From positions 1 through 35,028 of the forward strand of contig NZ_RYFF01000040.1 of the NCBI RefSeq assembly GCF_004138165.1: a stretch of 35,028 nt of DNA. The letters are read 5' to 3'. Shown here in pieces: positions 1-8,300 of the stretch (positions are counted from its first letter, which is position 1; each line of letters begins with the position of its first letter). Origin of the DNA: Candidatus Chloroploca sp. Khr17 (GTDB taxonomy: Bacteria; Chloroflexota; Chloroflexia; Chloroflexales; Chloroflexaceae). The position numbers were made by a program, and so were the translations under genes. The notes under the pieces were generated by a model that worked only from the letters and a program-made list of their open reading frames with translations, made no database searches and was not told the origin of the DNA.

Positions 1-87
1 CACCTCGCGGGTGGTGTGGTCAGTGAAGGTCAGGCGGACGTGAAAGCCCTCAAGCGGCTCGGCCGCCACAATGTCCAGAAGCTGCAT
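1..87 (-). CDS. DUF2442-family protein, 3' end outside window
   Basis: Only the first 29 residues are present; the gene runs off the left edge. The visible AEPLEGFHVRLTFTD pattern matches the start of DUF2442 proteins, which are small (about 80-100 residues) and often paired with a DUF4160 partner in toxin-antitoxin-like loci. The ATG at 87 is chosen because GAAGGGG at 94-100 lies 6 nt upstream. A TATACT -10-like hexamer at 123-128 could start a separate transcript, but no good -35 is seen. No DUF4160 gene lies upstream; the next gene up is the unidentified 270-aa protein. The function of DUF2442 is not established. Confidence 0.6.
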   Translation of the reverse strand, partial: MQLLDIVAAEPLEGFHVRLTFTDHTTREV

Positions 88-166
88 CACGATCCCCTTC
101 CATTCGAGTGGCTGATGGCAGGAGTATACCATCTTGAAGGAGCCATCCGTGGGAGGGCATGGCAGA

Positions 167-979
167 TTACCGCGGTGCATCCTCGTCCGCCAGCGGTTCC
201 TCGATCACGTCGGCACCGTGGCCGTTGGGGTGACCGTGGCCGTTGGTGTGACCGTTTAGACCACGACGCTGGTGCCGCCAGTCCTCAAACTGCGCGCGCA
301 CCTCGTAGCCGTACGTCACCCACGCCTCGCCGACGAACAAGTCGTCCATGAGGGTCTGATTCGCTGCCTCCGGCAGCGCCAGCATCGGGAGCGTGACGAG
401 TGAGCCGTGGCCGGTGTCGGTGTAGACCACCTGATGCTTGGCGTTGACCAGGGTGGACAGAGGCAGCCAGAAGGTCCAGAGCGGCAGGCGTTTGCCGGCG
501 ATCTGCTCCGCCTCGCGCAACAGGCCGTTGCGGTAGGCGTTGAAGAGGCCCGTCTTGCCCATCACCGCACGCCCGGTCATCCCGTGGAACGACCAGACGA
601 CCGGCTCGGTGATGCCTTCGGCGAGACAAACGATCTCGGTGTGAATCTGGGCACCGGGCTCCCAGGCTGCAAGGTAGCGGCGATCTTTGCGCTTTTCGCC
701 ACCAGAGACGATCTCAACGACGTGGTAGGGTTGTTGACGCCAGGTAATCAGCGCCAGATGCAGTGTGCGGGTCTCGAAGCCAACCTCGTGCTCGAAGCGC
801 TGCGATGGCACCCAAGGCTCGGTTGGCTCCTGCTGGAGCGCGGTGCCCTTGACGTAGAAGACGCCGGGGGTTTTGGCCGGCTTGTTGCCGTGATACCACC
901 AGATCGCGGGCGTGGTCGGCGTCGCATCATTGACGGTCGGCGTCGCGACGGTGGCGATCCGAGTTGCAAACGTGTTCAT
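167..979 (-). CDS. Unidentified 270-aa protein with Gly/His-rich tail
   Basis: I do not recognise this family. The protein has a globular aromatic-rich body (about residues 20-235), then a short Asn-Gly-His repeat (NGHTNGHGHPNGHG) and an acidic end (EEPLADEDAPR). A flexible linker ending in acidic residues is a general property of SSB-type proteins, and several OB-fold genes occur in this element, so a single-strand-DNA-binding role is conceivable, but this is a guess. The ATG at 979 has AAAGGA 10 nt upstream (990-995). A stronger AAGGAGG at 1022-1028 lies about 42 nt upstream without a standard start codon in this frame, because a TGA follows it directly. Codon choice and GC match the neighbours, so it belongs to the element backbone. 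Confidence 0.6.
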   Translation of the reverse strand: MNTFATRIATVATPTVNDATPTTPAIWWYHGNKPAKTPGVFYVKGTALQQEPTEPWVPSQRFEHEVGFETRTLHLALITWRQQPYHVVEIVSGGEKRKDRRYLAAWEPGAQIHTEIVCLAEGITEPVVWSFHGMTGRAVMGKTGLFNAYRNGLLREAEQIAGKRLPLWTFWLPLSTLVNAKHQVVYTDTGHGSLVTLPMLALPEAANQTLMDDLFVGEAWVTYGYEVRAQFEDWRHQRRGLNGHTNGHGHPNGHGADVIEEPLADEDAPR

Positions 980-1112
980 GAGATCAATGTCCTTTCGCTG
1001 AACAAAACCGATCAGAGTTCACCTCCTTGACCGAGGCGGAGAACCGACCTCGTCCCCACGCGGCTCTTCACCACAACGCGGGGGCGAGGCATGGTCAACG
1101 GGAAGGGGGAAA

Positions 1113-1144
1113 CACAAAAAAACCGCCACGAACGGTGGGCGGTG
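1113..1144 (-). terminator. Rho-independent terminator after the SSB-like gene
   Basis: On the minus strand, ACCGCCCAC and GTGGCGGT form an 8-bp stem (one bulged C, loop around CGTTC), followed directly by a run of eight T (1115-1122). It lies about 115 bases past the stop codon of the SSB-like gene at 1261 and should separate it from the 270-aa gene. Confidence 0.7.
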
Positions 1145-1172
1145 TCATTACGCGTCGCGAAGCCGCTGCGGT

Positions 1173-1296
1173 CGCCTCAGACACGGGACGTTGGCTCGCG
1201 TAGGTCGGTTGGAGCTGGAATCAAGCGCGCCAAGTTACGTGATGAAGCGATGTTCCCGCCTCAGGCGTGGGACGTTGGCTCGCGTGGGTCGGTTGG
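1173..1296. repeat. 84-bp-spaced direct repeat over the 3' end of the SSB-like gene
   Basis: The 40-base segments 1173-1212 and 1257-1296 are identical at 36 of 40 positions and start 84 bp (28 codons) apart. The right copy contains the stop codon and last residues of the SSB-like gene; the left copy lies beyond the stop. Weaker similarity (a GTCG.GAAGCC..TGCGGTC.CCTCAG-type pattern) continues to about 1148. This looks like an old tandem duplication of the end of the gene, part of which is now untranslated. Confidence 0.6.
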
Positions 1297-1821
1297 GGGT
1301 GCGATGGTGGGTCGTCGTGAAGCCGTCGCCCGGGGAGGCTGCATCGGGAGCGATGGGCGTACGGGTGCTGGCGGGACGGTCGAACGTGGGGCCGGTGGCA
1401 GGGCCATCGTACGGGTCGGTGGGGCCGGTGGCGGCGCCACGGTGCGGGTCGGTGGAGCGGGTGGCCGTGGTGCAACAGGCACCAGCACCGCTGCCGCTGC
1501 GTCACCAGGGTCAAGGACGAGATACGAACGCACCCGCACTTCCAGCGGAAAGCGGGCCTGTTCTGCGGGATCATCCGCGGTACAGCGCTGGAGCTGGCCC
1601 TCAACCAGCACCTGCATGCCCGGGCGCAGGTCATTACAGCGCTCGGCCAGCGGTGACCCCCAGGCCACCAGGCGCACGCGCTCAGTCAGCGTGGCATCGT
1701 GTGCGCCAGCGCAGCGCACGTACCACGTCGTTCGTGGCTCACCAGCACCGGTAAAACACATCGTCGGCTCAGCCTCAAGCTGGCCGGTGAGCATCATCTT
1801 GTTCAGATCACGGGTTCCCAT
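1261..1821 (-). CDS. Single-stranded DNA-binding protein-like (OB fold) with Pro/Thr-rich tail
   Basis: 186-aa protein. Residues 1-105 look like an SSB OB fold: an N-terminal strand (NKMMLTGQLEAEP), a mid segment (TTWYVRCAG, TLTERVRLVAWGS), then LRPGMQVLVEGQL, the usual SSB pattern of 'G..v.VeG.l'. SSBs coat single-stranded DNA during replication, repair and conjugative transfer. The rest is a disordered tail rich in Pro, Ala, Arg and Thr with repeats of PPAPPTRT; it lacks the acidic DDDIPF-like tip of housekeeping SSB, so this is probably an element-encoded paralogue. A start 19 codons upstream is possible, but the ATG at 1821 has a perfect AAAGGAG 5 nt away (1827-1833). Three more OB-fold-like genes lie at 10.5-13.9 kb. 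Confidence 0.75.
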   Translation of the reverse strand: MGTRDLNKMMLTGQLEAEPTMCFTGAGEPRTTWYVRCAGAHDATLTERVRLVAWGSPLAERCNDLRPGMQVLVEGQLQRCTADDPAEQARFPLEVRVRSYLVLDPGDAAAAVLVPVAPRPPAPPTRTVAPPPAPPTRTMALPPAPRSTVPPAPVRPSLPMQPPRATASRRPTIAPPTDPREPTSHA

Positions 1822-1950
1822 TGCAACTCCTTTCTTCGGAACGAGCGACAAGAGGACATACCCTGCCATGGCACACAACGCCAGTCGGACAAGAGAAGAT
1901 CATATGGGTGACGATCAGACCGGGAAGAGCACCGCGTGCGCCAGGCAGAG

Positions 1951-1988
1951 GAAACGACAACCCCCTGAAGCACACGTGCGTCAGGGGG
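1951..1988 (-). terminator. Terminator of the xisHI operon
   Basis: CCCCCTGA (1961-1968) and TCAGGGGG (1981-1988) form a perfect 8-bp stem, extended by GCAC/GTGC past one mismatch, with a tiny loop. On the minus strand it is followed by TTGTCGTTT, a moderate T-rich stretch. It starts about 30 bases past the xisI stop. Confidence 0.65.
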
Positions 1989-2019
1989 CAGGGGCGATCA
2001 CATCAACGTGATGGGGGCG

Positions 2020-2355
2020 TCAGGCGACGGCAAACTCGGTAAAGGGACGTTTCTGCGGCGAGTAGAACGCTAGCACAATCTCGTCACGCGGAATTCCGGC
2101 AGCGAGTAACTGCATCGCAATGCCTTCCTCCGTTCCATCATGCTCGATCCAGACTTTGCCATGATGGATCCGCAGATGAATCATCGGGGTAAACACCCGT
2201 GTGGGCCCGTGCCAGCCAAGATAGAGGAGCTGATAGTGGTGTCTGACCGGATCACAGATCTGGCAGACTTCCACCTCGGGGTGCGTCGATATCCGTGCGG
2301 CTTCCTCCGCGATCATGCGCTCGAGGATCGCGCGGTAGTGGGCTATTTTCTCCAT
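2020..2355 (-). CDS. xisI: XisI family, fdxN-element excision controlling factor-like
   Basis: 111 aa, the usual full length for XisI. The protein shows the typical family blocks: N-terminal helix MEKIAHYRAILERM, central HYQLLYLGWHGPTRVF and IHLRIHHGKVWIEHDGTE, and C-terminal FYSPQKRPFTEFAVA. XisI was named in Nostoc/Anabaena, where xisH, xisI and the recombinase xisF are needed to excise the fdxN element; most copies in cyanobacteria and Chloroflexota have no such element next to them, and their job is unknown. The ATG at 2355 overlaps the end of xisH by 13 bases, so the two should be translationally coupled. No xisF-like recombinase is visible in the window. Confidence 0.9.
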   Translation of the reverse strand: MEKIAHYRAILERMIAEEAARISTHPEVEVCQICDPVRHHYQLLYLGWHGPTRVFTPMIHLRIHHGKVWIEHDGTEEGIAMQLLAAGIPRDEIVLAFYSPQKRPFTEFAVA

Positions 2356-2762
2356 TCGACCATCCTTTCCGCCGCGATGTCGATGATCACCAGCAGGACA
2401 TGCTCGTCGGTGACAAGATACTCGGCCAGCGGTTTGACAAACGTGGTATGCGCGGTCTCATGATCAATTGCCAAATACGGCACACGTTCGGGATCAAGCC
2501 GCCGCAGGACACTGCGGTAGAGCGCATACTGACCAACAGCGTCTCGCACGTCTTTGACTGTCGATGCGCCAACAAAGCGCTTCACTTCAACCGCAATCTT
2601 TTCGCTTCCCTGATACGCCGTGATGAGATCCCGTTCCGCTTGCAGGTCAATGGAAACCCGCTGCAAACCGACCGGAATGGTATCGTCCTCAGCGGTGATT
2701 GTCCAACCATCGGCGATGCGTGCGGCTTTGACGGCTTGATGATAGCTATCGCGTGCAGGCAT
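2343..2762 (-). CDS. xisH: XisH family, restriction-endonuclease-like fold
   Basis: 139 aa, full family length. It starts MPARDSYHQAVKAA and carries SIDL (Asp39) then EKIAVEVKRF (Glu59, Lys61), the D...ExK layout of the PD-(D/E)XK nuclease fold to which XisH is related. It ends with the family's LIVxD-like strand and VEWRK. Catalytic residues are all present, so nuclease activity is plausible but unproven. The ATG at 2762 has AAGGAGG 6 nt upstream (2769-2775); a longer frame reaches 3107 but is not credible. A good promoter at 2783-2811 gives a leader of only about 15 nt. XisI follows in a 13-base overlap, giving a self-contained two-gene unit that could move between elements. Confidence 0.9.
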   Translation of the reverse strand: MPARDSYHQAVKAARIADGWTITAEDDTIPVGLQRVSIDLQAERDLITAYQGSEKIAVEVKRFVGASTVKDVRDAVGQYALYRSVLRRLDPERVPYLAIDHETAHTTFVKPLAEYLVTDEHVLLVIIDIAAERMVEWRK

Positions 2763-2773
2763 CCAGATCCTCC

Positions 2774-3295
2774 TTACCATGTAGTATAGCCGGTACCGTG
2801 ACGCGTGCCAACAGAAGATGCGGGTGGCTGCACGCATGCATCCAGCACCACCTCTCCCACAATGATCGTCTGCGCCACCTGCGGCGCAGCGCTGGTCTTC
2901 GTTGCGGGCGGGCGTTGGCGAGCGCGTCCCATGCGGGTCACGGCCCAGCCATACCAGATGAACAGGCTCACGACGCACAGCAGCGGTGTGCCAAAGACAA
3001 CCGCCAGCACCGCGCCGACGATGATCCAGGCGACCAGTTCGGTCTGCCCAGTCAGGATCAGGACACCAAGAATCGCGATGATGCTCAGTAGCACACTGCC
3101 AACCCACACGACCACGCGCAGGGCACGTGGCCAGCGTCGGCGCGTGACTGCCTGATTCGGCGACCTACGCGACTGCGCTCGGGACGGGAGTGGCTGATGC
3201 CGGACGGGTGGGTTCAGACGTGCCGGGAGCGGCACGAGTCCAGCGGAATGATGGCGTGCGTGACGCGGCACGAGCGGGTCGGGCGTGGTGGACAA
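2774..3295 (-). CDS. Small membrane protein, two transmembrane helices, unknown function
   Basis: 173 aa. Residues 1-55 are basic and proline-rich, then two hydrophobic segments follow (VVVWVGSVLLSIIAILGVLIL and, after a short TGQTE turn, VAWIIVGAVLAVVFGTPLL with a hydrophobic extension to about residue 120), then a basic tail. No family recognised. The start is a TTG at 3295, supported by AAAGGAG 7 nt upstream (3303-3309); that Shine-Dalgarno lies immediately after the primase stop codon, so the gene is probably co-transcribed and coupled with the primase. The 3' end contains the xisHI promoter. A membrane-associated accessory role in the element is possible, but nothing in the sequence shows it. 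Confidence 0.6.
   Translation of the reverse strand: MSTTPDPLVPRHARHHSAGLVPLPARLNPPVRHQPLPSRAQSRRSPNQAVTRRRWPRALRVVVWVGSVLLSIIAILGVLILTGQTELVAWIIVGAVLAVVFGTPLLCVVSLFIWYGWAVTRMGRARQRPPATKTSAAPQVAQTIIVGEVVLDACVQPPASSVGTRHGTGYTTW
2783..2811 (-). promoter_or_regulatory. Sigma-70-type promoter of xisHI
   Basis: Reading the minus strand: -35 TTGGCA (2806-2811), a 17-bp spacer, and -10 TATACT (2783-2788). Transcription should start near 2776, just before the xisH Shine-Dalgarno. It is embedded in the last codons of the upstream membrane protein gene, so xisHI can be expressed apart from that gene. Confidence 0.75.
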
Positions 3296-3309
3296 GGGAG
3301 GGCTCCTTT

Positions 3310-4593
3310 CTACGCAGTCCCCAGATGATGATCAAGTCCTGCGGCGCGAAGCAGCGCTCGCGGCAGGTCAGCGATGTAGACAGCGAGCGGGCGAACATGG
3401 GTGTGGAGGTGCCAGGTCAAGGCGGCGGGGCCGTGGATGAGCAGAAAGTTGTCGAGATCTTCCTTCGCGGCACCGGGTGCCAGCGGCAGGCTCAAGACCA
3501 GCACCTGGAGCCCGGCGGCGGCGAGTGTCGCCCCGTGCCGGATCGTCCAGGCTTCTTCGGGGGCCAGGTGTTCATGGCCGTCATCATCGGTTGGTCGCGT
3601 CGCACGCGCGTCGTAGGCCAGGATCGCCACGCGGACGCCCTGGCGGTTCAGCGCCGTTGCCCACGCCGGGCGAAAGTAGTTCAGCCCAGGATGGCCGATG
3701 GCGGGGTAGGGCAGGGCACCAACGCGAAAGGCCGCCGTTGCCGCCAATGCCTTGAACTCGCCCTCGGTGATGATCACCACCTCGCTCCCACGCGTCGCAT
3801 CCCACCCGAGCGGCACCGTCGCGCCACGCCAGGCATAGCTGCCGGGGAGCGAGGTGTAGCCCGTGCCGGGAAAGCGCCGCGTGCGCAGGTCGCAGACCTC
3901 GCCAGCGCTGAGGTAGGGGATCACAATCCGCCCGCAAAGATTCGGGTGTGTTCGTAGGGACACCGCGTGCGGTGTCGGGTCAACGTGCGGTGTCGGGTCA
4001 ACGTGCGGTGTCCGATCCGCATGCGGTCTTCGATCCGCATGCGCTGCCCCTCCCATTTCATCGCGGGTCAGCACACCGGCTTCCTCCGCATAGGGCAGCA
4101 GCCAGGGCGCCTGGCGTTCCAGGAAGGTCACGAGCGACTGGGGATCGCGCAGGGCATACCCCAGCCTGGCCCAGCGCATCGTCGCGAGGTCAAAGCCGCG
4201 TTGGCGCAGATACGCCAACGGCTCCGGATTCCAGGGCTGATGCAGGTTCGCCTCGGCCCAGGTCGCGACCAGCGCGTACAGCGCCCGATAGTGTGGGATG
4301 TGCTCCGGCCTGGGGGTCGGGCCATCCGCTCGTGGGCGGCGCGGCTCAGCCGACTGGCTGGGGCGACGTGATGGCCGCTCATTGGTCAGCTCGGATGCCG
4401 GCCCTTTGCGGTTACAGCGACGGCACCAGTAGCGCTCGCGTCCCGTCGGCGTCAGCCAGACATGAAAACGATCGCTGCGACGCTCATCGCCGCCGCAGAA
4501 CGGGCAGGCCCCAGCGTACTCCTGGCTCGCCCGGCTGACCAGGCGCAGCGGCGGAAGATAGGCGCTGAGCGCCCCGTGCAGATACGTTGGCAC
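3310..4593 (-). CDS. DNA primase-like protein: CHC2-type zinc finger plus TOPRIM domain
   Basis: 427 aa from a GTG at 4593, chosen because AAGGAGG (4599-4605) lies 5 nt upstream; an ATG at 4684 in the same frame has no Shine-Dalgarno. Residues 28-63 hold a four-cysteine zinc ribbon (C30, C33, C57, C60; ACPFCGGDE and WCRRCNRKG) as in DnaG-type primases. A TOPRIM core follows: VVIITEGEFKALA with Glu277, ILAYDARAT with Asp328, and AKEDLDNFLL. The second acidic residue of the usual DxD is Arg here. Between zinc finger and TOPRIM is a linker with 18-bp in-frame repeats (HVDPTP type). It probably primes DNA synthesis on single strands during element replication or after conjugative entry. No helicase domain is present. 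Confidence 0.8.
   Translation of the reverse strand: MPTYLHGALSAYLPPLRLVSRASQEYAGACPFCGGDERRSDRFHVWLTPTGRERYWCRRCNRKGPASELTNERPSRRPSQSAEPRRPRADGPTPRPEHIPHYRALYALVATWAEANLHQPWNPEPLAYLRQRGFDLATMRWARLGYALRDPQSLVTFLERQAPWLLPYAEEAGVLTRDEMGGAAHADRRPHADRTPHVDPTPHVDPTPHAVSLRTHPNLCGRIVIPYLSAGEVCDLRTRRFPGTGYTSLPGSYAWRGATVPLGWDATRGSEVVIITEGEFKALAATAAFRVGALPYPAIGHPGLNYFRPAWATALNRQGVRVAILAYDARATRPTDDDGHEHLAPEEAWTIRHGATLAAAGLQVLVLSLPLAPGAAKEDLDNFLLIHGPAALTWHLHTHVRPLAVYIADLPRALLRAAGLDHHLGTA
3967..4038. repeat. Four in-frame 18-bp tandem repeats inside the primase gene
   Basis: Units at 3967-3984, 3985-4002, 4003-4020 and 4021-4038; the first two are identical and the others are diverged copies. They encode a six-residue PHVDPT/PHADRT-like repeat in the linker ahead of the TOPRIM domain. 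The expansion keeps the frame. Confidence 0.8.
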
Positions 4594-4700
4594 AAAGACC
4601 TCCTTGGTGGGCGGCGAACCCAACGGCCTCGTGGTGATGACCACGGGGCCGTTCTGCGCGCTGCGGAACGATAGATAGGGCATGCGGCGGATACACCAGG

Positions 4701-4841
4701 CTACGCACCATGCTCGAGGCGGTTGAAGATGTCGTCGAGCTCGTCCTCGTCGAACGCTTCCAGCTCGGGGATCGGCTGGCCCTGCTCGTCCTGCTCCTCG
4801 TCCTGTTCCTCGTCGTTGTTGGCGAACAGTTCCTCGTTCAT
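4701..4841 (-). CDS. Very acidic 46-aa protein
   Basis: A short gene: ATG at 4841, TAG at 4701. Nearly half of the residues are Asp or Glu (NNDEEQDEEQDEQG in the N-terminal half, FDEDELDDIFNRLEHG at the end). GAGGT at 4848-4852 lies 6 nt upstream of the start, and the gene is on the same strand as the primase, whose start lies 107 bases beyond its stop. Codons are clean with no interruption. I recognise no family. Small strongly acidic proteins in mobile elements are sometimes DNA mimics or chaperone-like partners of DNA-binding proteins; that is only a possibility here. Confidence 0.55.
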   Translation of the reverse strand: MNEELFANNDEEQDEEQDEQGQPIPELEAFDEDELDDIFNRLEHGA

Positions 4842-5355
4842 CGCAGTACCTCACGTGCGACGGCCCGCAGCGACGGGCACGCCGGATCACGCGCAGCCTG
4901 GGGAGGCTGCGCACACAACTGATAAGCGCACAACGCGCATCAGAAGGGCCGGGGAAAGCAGAAAGCAGAAAACCGAAAGCCGAAAGCGCAGCAGGCACCA
5001 CTGGATGCCTTGCCCGTTTCATCTTTCATCTTTCATCTTTCAGACATTTCCCTTTCCCCGGCGGGCGAATGCCGCCTGCGACCAGACAGTGCAGTTCAGA
5101 AATGACTGCCGGAAGCAGGGGTGGTGAGATGAGTATGGGTGAGACGAGTTGGCGGGGCATCAGTCGGGCTGACTGATAATAAAAGGAAGTGTGAGGGTTG
5201 GAAGGTATGCCTCACCAAGGCAAGATCAGGCAAGGCAATACAGAGGAATATATACTTATCTAACCGCGAAAGAGAGCATGAAATAGCATGAATAAATTAA
5301 GAGAACCGTTTTGCTTCCGAATGCTGTACATAGAGCACCTCGCACGCTCTATAAT
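4842..5355. other. Intergenic region with two 7-bp repeat blocks and a small hairpin
   Basis: No gene seen. It holds five 7-bp units of the type GAAAGCN (4954-4988), almost four units of TTTCATC (5017-5043), and a 7-bp inverted repeat ATCAGTC/GACTGAT with a 5-nt loop (5159-5177). From about 5160 to 5355 the sequence turns AT-rich, marking the edge of the low-GC NTPase gene. Confidence 0.6.
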
Positions 5356-8300
5356 TTAGCCATCGAACTCTTCATCCCTCCTTTGCGAGTCGGCAATATG
5401 TGCCTCTGCTCTGCACAGGAGCATCTCGTAGAAGCCGCGCAGTGGAGAACTCTGAGATAGGCGCTCCAGCGTTGCATGCGCCTGATCTTGTAGCAAGATA
5501 TCTTGAGGAAATGGCTCGCCTGCAGTTTCAGATCTGCTTCCATCCAGAACCGTGCTCGCAAGGTGGCCCTGCACCTTGTTATAGCACTCAGTATCTACAC
5601 TGTAGGCCTGCTCAAGCAGATGCATAGTGAAATTCTCGTTTTCAAAGATAAATGACAGAGATGCCTCCCGCAACAACATACTTGCTAGCGTAATTTTCTG
5701 CTCGTCACCACTATCAATCCACTCCTTCAACACAGCAAGACTTGCTACCTGGTAATTAAGTGACATGGCTTTATAGAGTACCGAAAGCTCACGTGAATGA
5801 TGGGTTGCCTCGTCAAGCGCACTATCTCGTACCAAACGTAATAGGTCACTGTACTGTTCGCTATCAGCAAGAACAGTAAGCTGCTCCCCCAAGCCATCAA
5901 GTGGTAGAGGTTCAAAATTGGCATCAGGGCTTGCTTTACCATGCCGTATTCTCTGTATCAAGAACTCAACCATACGACGCGGAAATCGCAAGGCCATATA
6001 GCCCAGCACTTCCCGAATGTCGTAGTCGCCTATCTCTTTAACAAGTTCCAGTTTGGAGAGCAGCAGTTCCAGTTGCTCATCAGTCAGTTTTTCATGATGG
6101 ATGCCGTGATCCTTATGAAAAACTCGGCAGAGGGCTTCTGCTCGCACGGGACTATCTCCCACTTCTATGCTCAAAGCTATTGGTATGACCAAATCCGGCA
6201 ATATCTGCCCAACATACCCCATAACGCTTACAGCCTGTGTACTCACATTTGGATCTGGGTATCCAAGAAGCGACTGTAAAACCTCTACATCTGCAGGTTG
6301 AAGTGCCGCTCGCCATTGCTCCCAACGGAAGGCATGAGTCAAGGAAAATGCTAATGTAGCATTACCACGGCTTGCAATGTGTTGCTCCAACGCCAGCGTA
6401 GTATCAATATCAGCACGGCGTAGACCAAAAAGCAGCCAGGCAATGTACGGTGCTAAGTGATTATCGGGATTCTCGATAAGGGCTTCAGCCATCGCTGCAG
6501 CATATTGAGGGTGGCTTTGTGAAAGAGCCATCGCAAAGTCAAGTGGCGCAGGTCTCGCACCATCAGCCTGAATTTCTTCGAGCTTGGTGTGAATATACTG
6601 AAGACCCTCAGTTGGATCGGAATGTGTCTCTATAAACTCTTTGACCAATGCATTAATTACTGTTTGCTTCTTTTGTTCCCTCTGCGCATGATCAAGACGC
6701 GCACCACTACCCTCATTATCAAGAAGCCAGATACGCCCGTAAGCATGGCTAAGTATCTTGATCAGACGTAGCTCGTACGTATCGGGAATTGAAGCGATAA
6801 TCTCGCGTGTGCGCTGCCTGATTTCATTCGAAGGATTATGGCGCGTATGCCATGCCAAAGTTTTGATGATCCTGAGATGAACGACTGGATTTATTGATGC
6901 TTGAGCAACCCCCGCAAAAAGCTCTAGCACTGCTTGCTCCTCAGGGAGCCATTGTTTTCGGGCTTCCTCAGAAATCTGCATGTTGAAATATGCTCGCGGT
7001 GGCTGGAGGGCGTTCTCAAGACTCTGAATAGCGCGAAGAACTACTTTCGTATCCGCAGACTGAGCACAATCAGCAATCAGATCAAGCGCACGCTCGCGAA
7101 GAAGACGGGTCTCCTCATAAGAGACCAGGAAGGGGCGCATAACAATGCAGTAGCCTTCTGAGTAATCTGAGTGTCCACTCTTTGCCATTAACTGATCAAG
7201 CACTTCCAAAGGTGAGTGCAGATGTGAATGCGCAGCATCCCTTCGTAGCCATCTGTTCACAGATTCTAGTACGCCTTCATTGAAGACATAATACTTGCCA
7301 ATGTCATATTGTGCGAAGTCCTGAAGGATACGCATGCCATGATTCGGATTGCTATTGGTAGGACGCGCATCATCTCTTCCTAGCTGCCAGAGAATATCGC
7401 AGCAGCGCTGAAGATAATCCAGGTTGTAGCCGATGCGTTGGAGAAGCGGTGGAAGTTTTTGCAGCACTTGGTCATGCGTGAACCATTGAGGTGCTTCATC
7501 CTCAACAGGCGCGGCTGGCTCGCGTATCGCAAGGGTAACGATCTCCAACACTCTCTCTGGTTGATAGAATGCCACATCCTTGAGTGAATCTAGAATTCTG
7601 CAGCGGCCCGCGTGCGATGCCTCCTGGAAACCGGCTACAATGACCTGCCAAATACTCGCTAGAGCGTCAGGTGCTTGCACCGTCGTTTGATGGATGCGCC
7701 AGTCCAACTCAGCGAGATTACTAAGAATCTGCGAAGGAACTAAATGTGCGAATTGTTCGAAAATTTCCTGGGCATACCCTGTGACTTGACCACCTGAGGT
7801 TACGCAAGCGTTATGCAGAATATGATCTGACAGCACATCTGGCGTAATGCGTAGGGAGTAGCCACGCCGTAACAATACCGCTGCCTGTTCGAGCACATCT
7901 AATGCTTTCATCACTGTAGCTTGATCTGTTTTCAAGAATGCTGCGACAGCTTCGACGAGCCTATTTTCATCACGCAATGGCGACAAGATTGCAATCAGCT
8001 TTAGGAGCGCACGGCAGAGATCATGATTAATCTGCTGATGAACCGAACCCACAAGAATGTCTTCGAAACGTGACAACACGGCATACCGAAACTCATCGTC
8101 GCGCTCCAGCAGATGTGGGCTTATTTGTCGCTCCGCAAGGAGGCGTCCCCCAATAACTGTGACGAGTGGGCTATCCCGTGTGACAGCAGCTAGCTGGTCT
8201 ATAAGCTTTTCCTGATCTGCCCCAAGGACATTACGCGCCAGTGCGCGCACTTCATCTCGCGTCAGATCGCGTAGTTCGTCAAGATAGAGAATCTGGCGAA

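Noticed and set aside
2343-3107. 254-aa start for XisH
   Set aside because: The family start MPARD lies at 2762 with AAGGAGG in front; the extra part lies in the other frame of the membrane protein gene.
3310-5022. Longer primase reading frame beginning at 5022
   Set aside because: The extra 143 codons are repeat and intergenic DNA and cover the opposite frame of the small acidic gene; the GTG at 4593 has a perfect Shine-Dalgarno.
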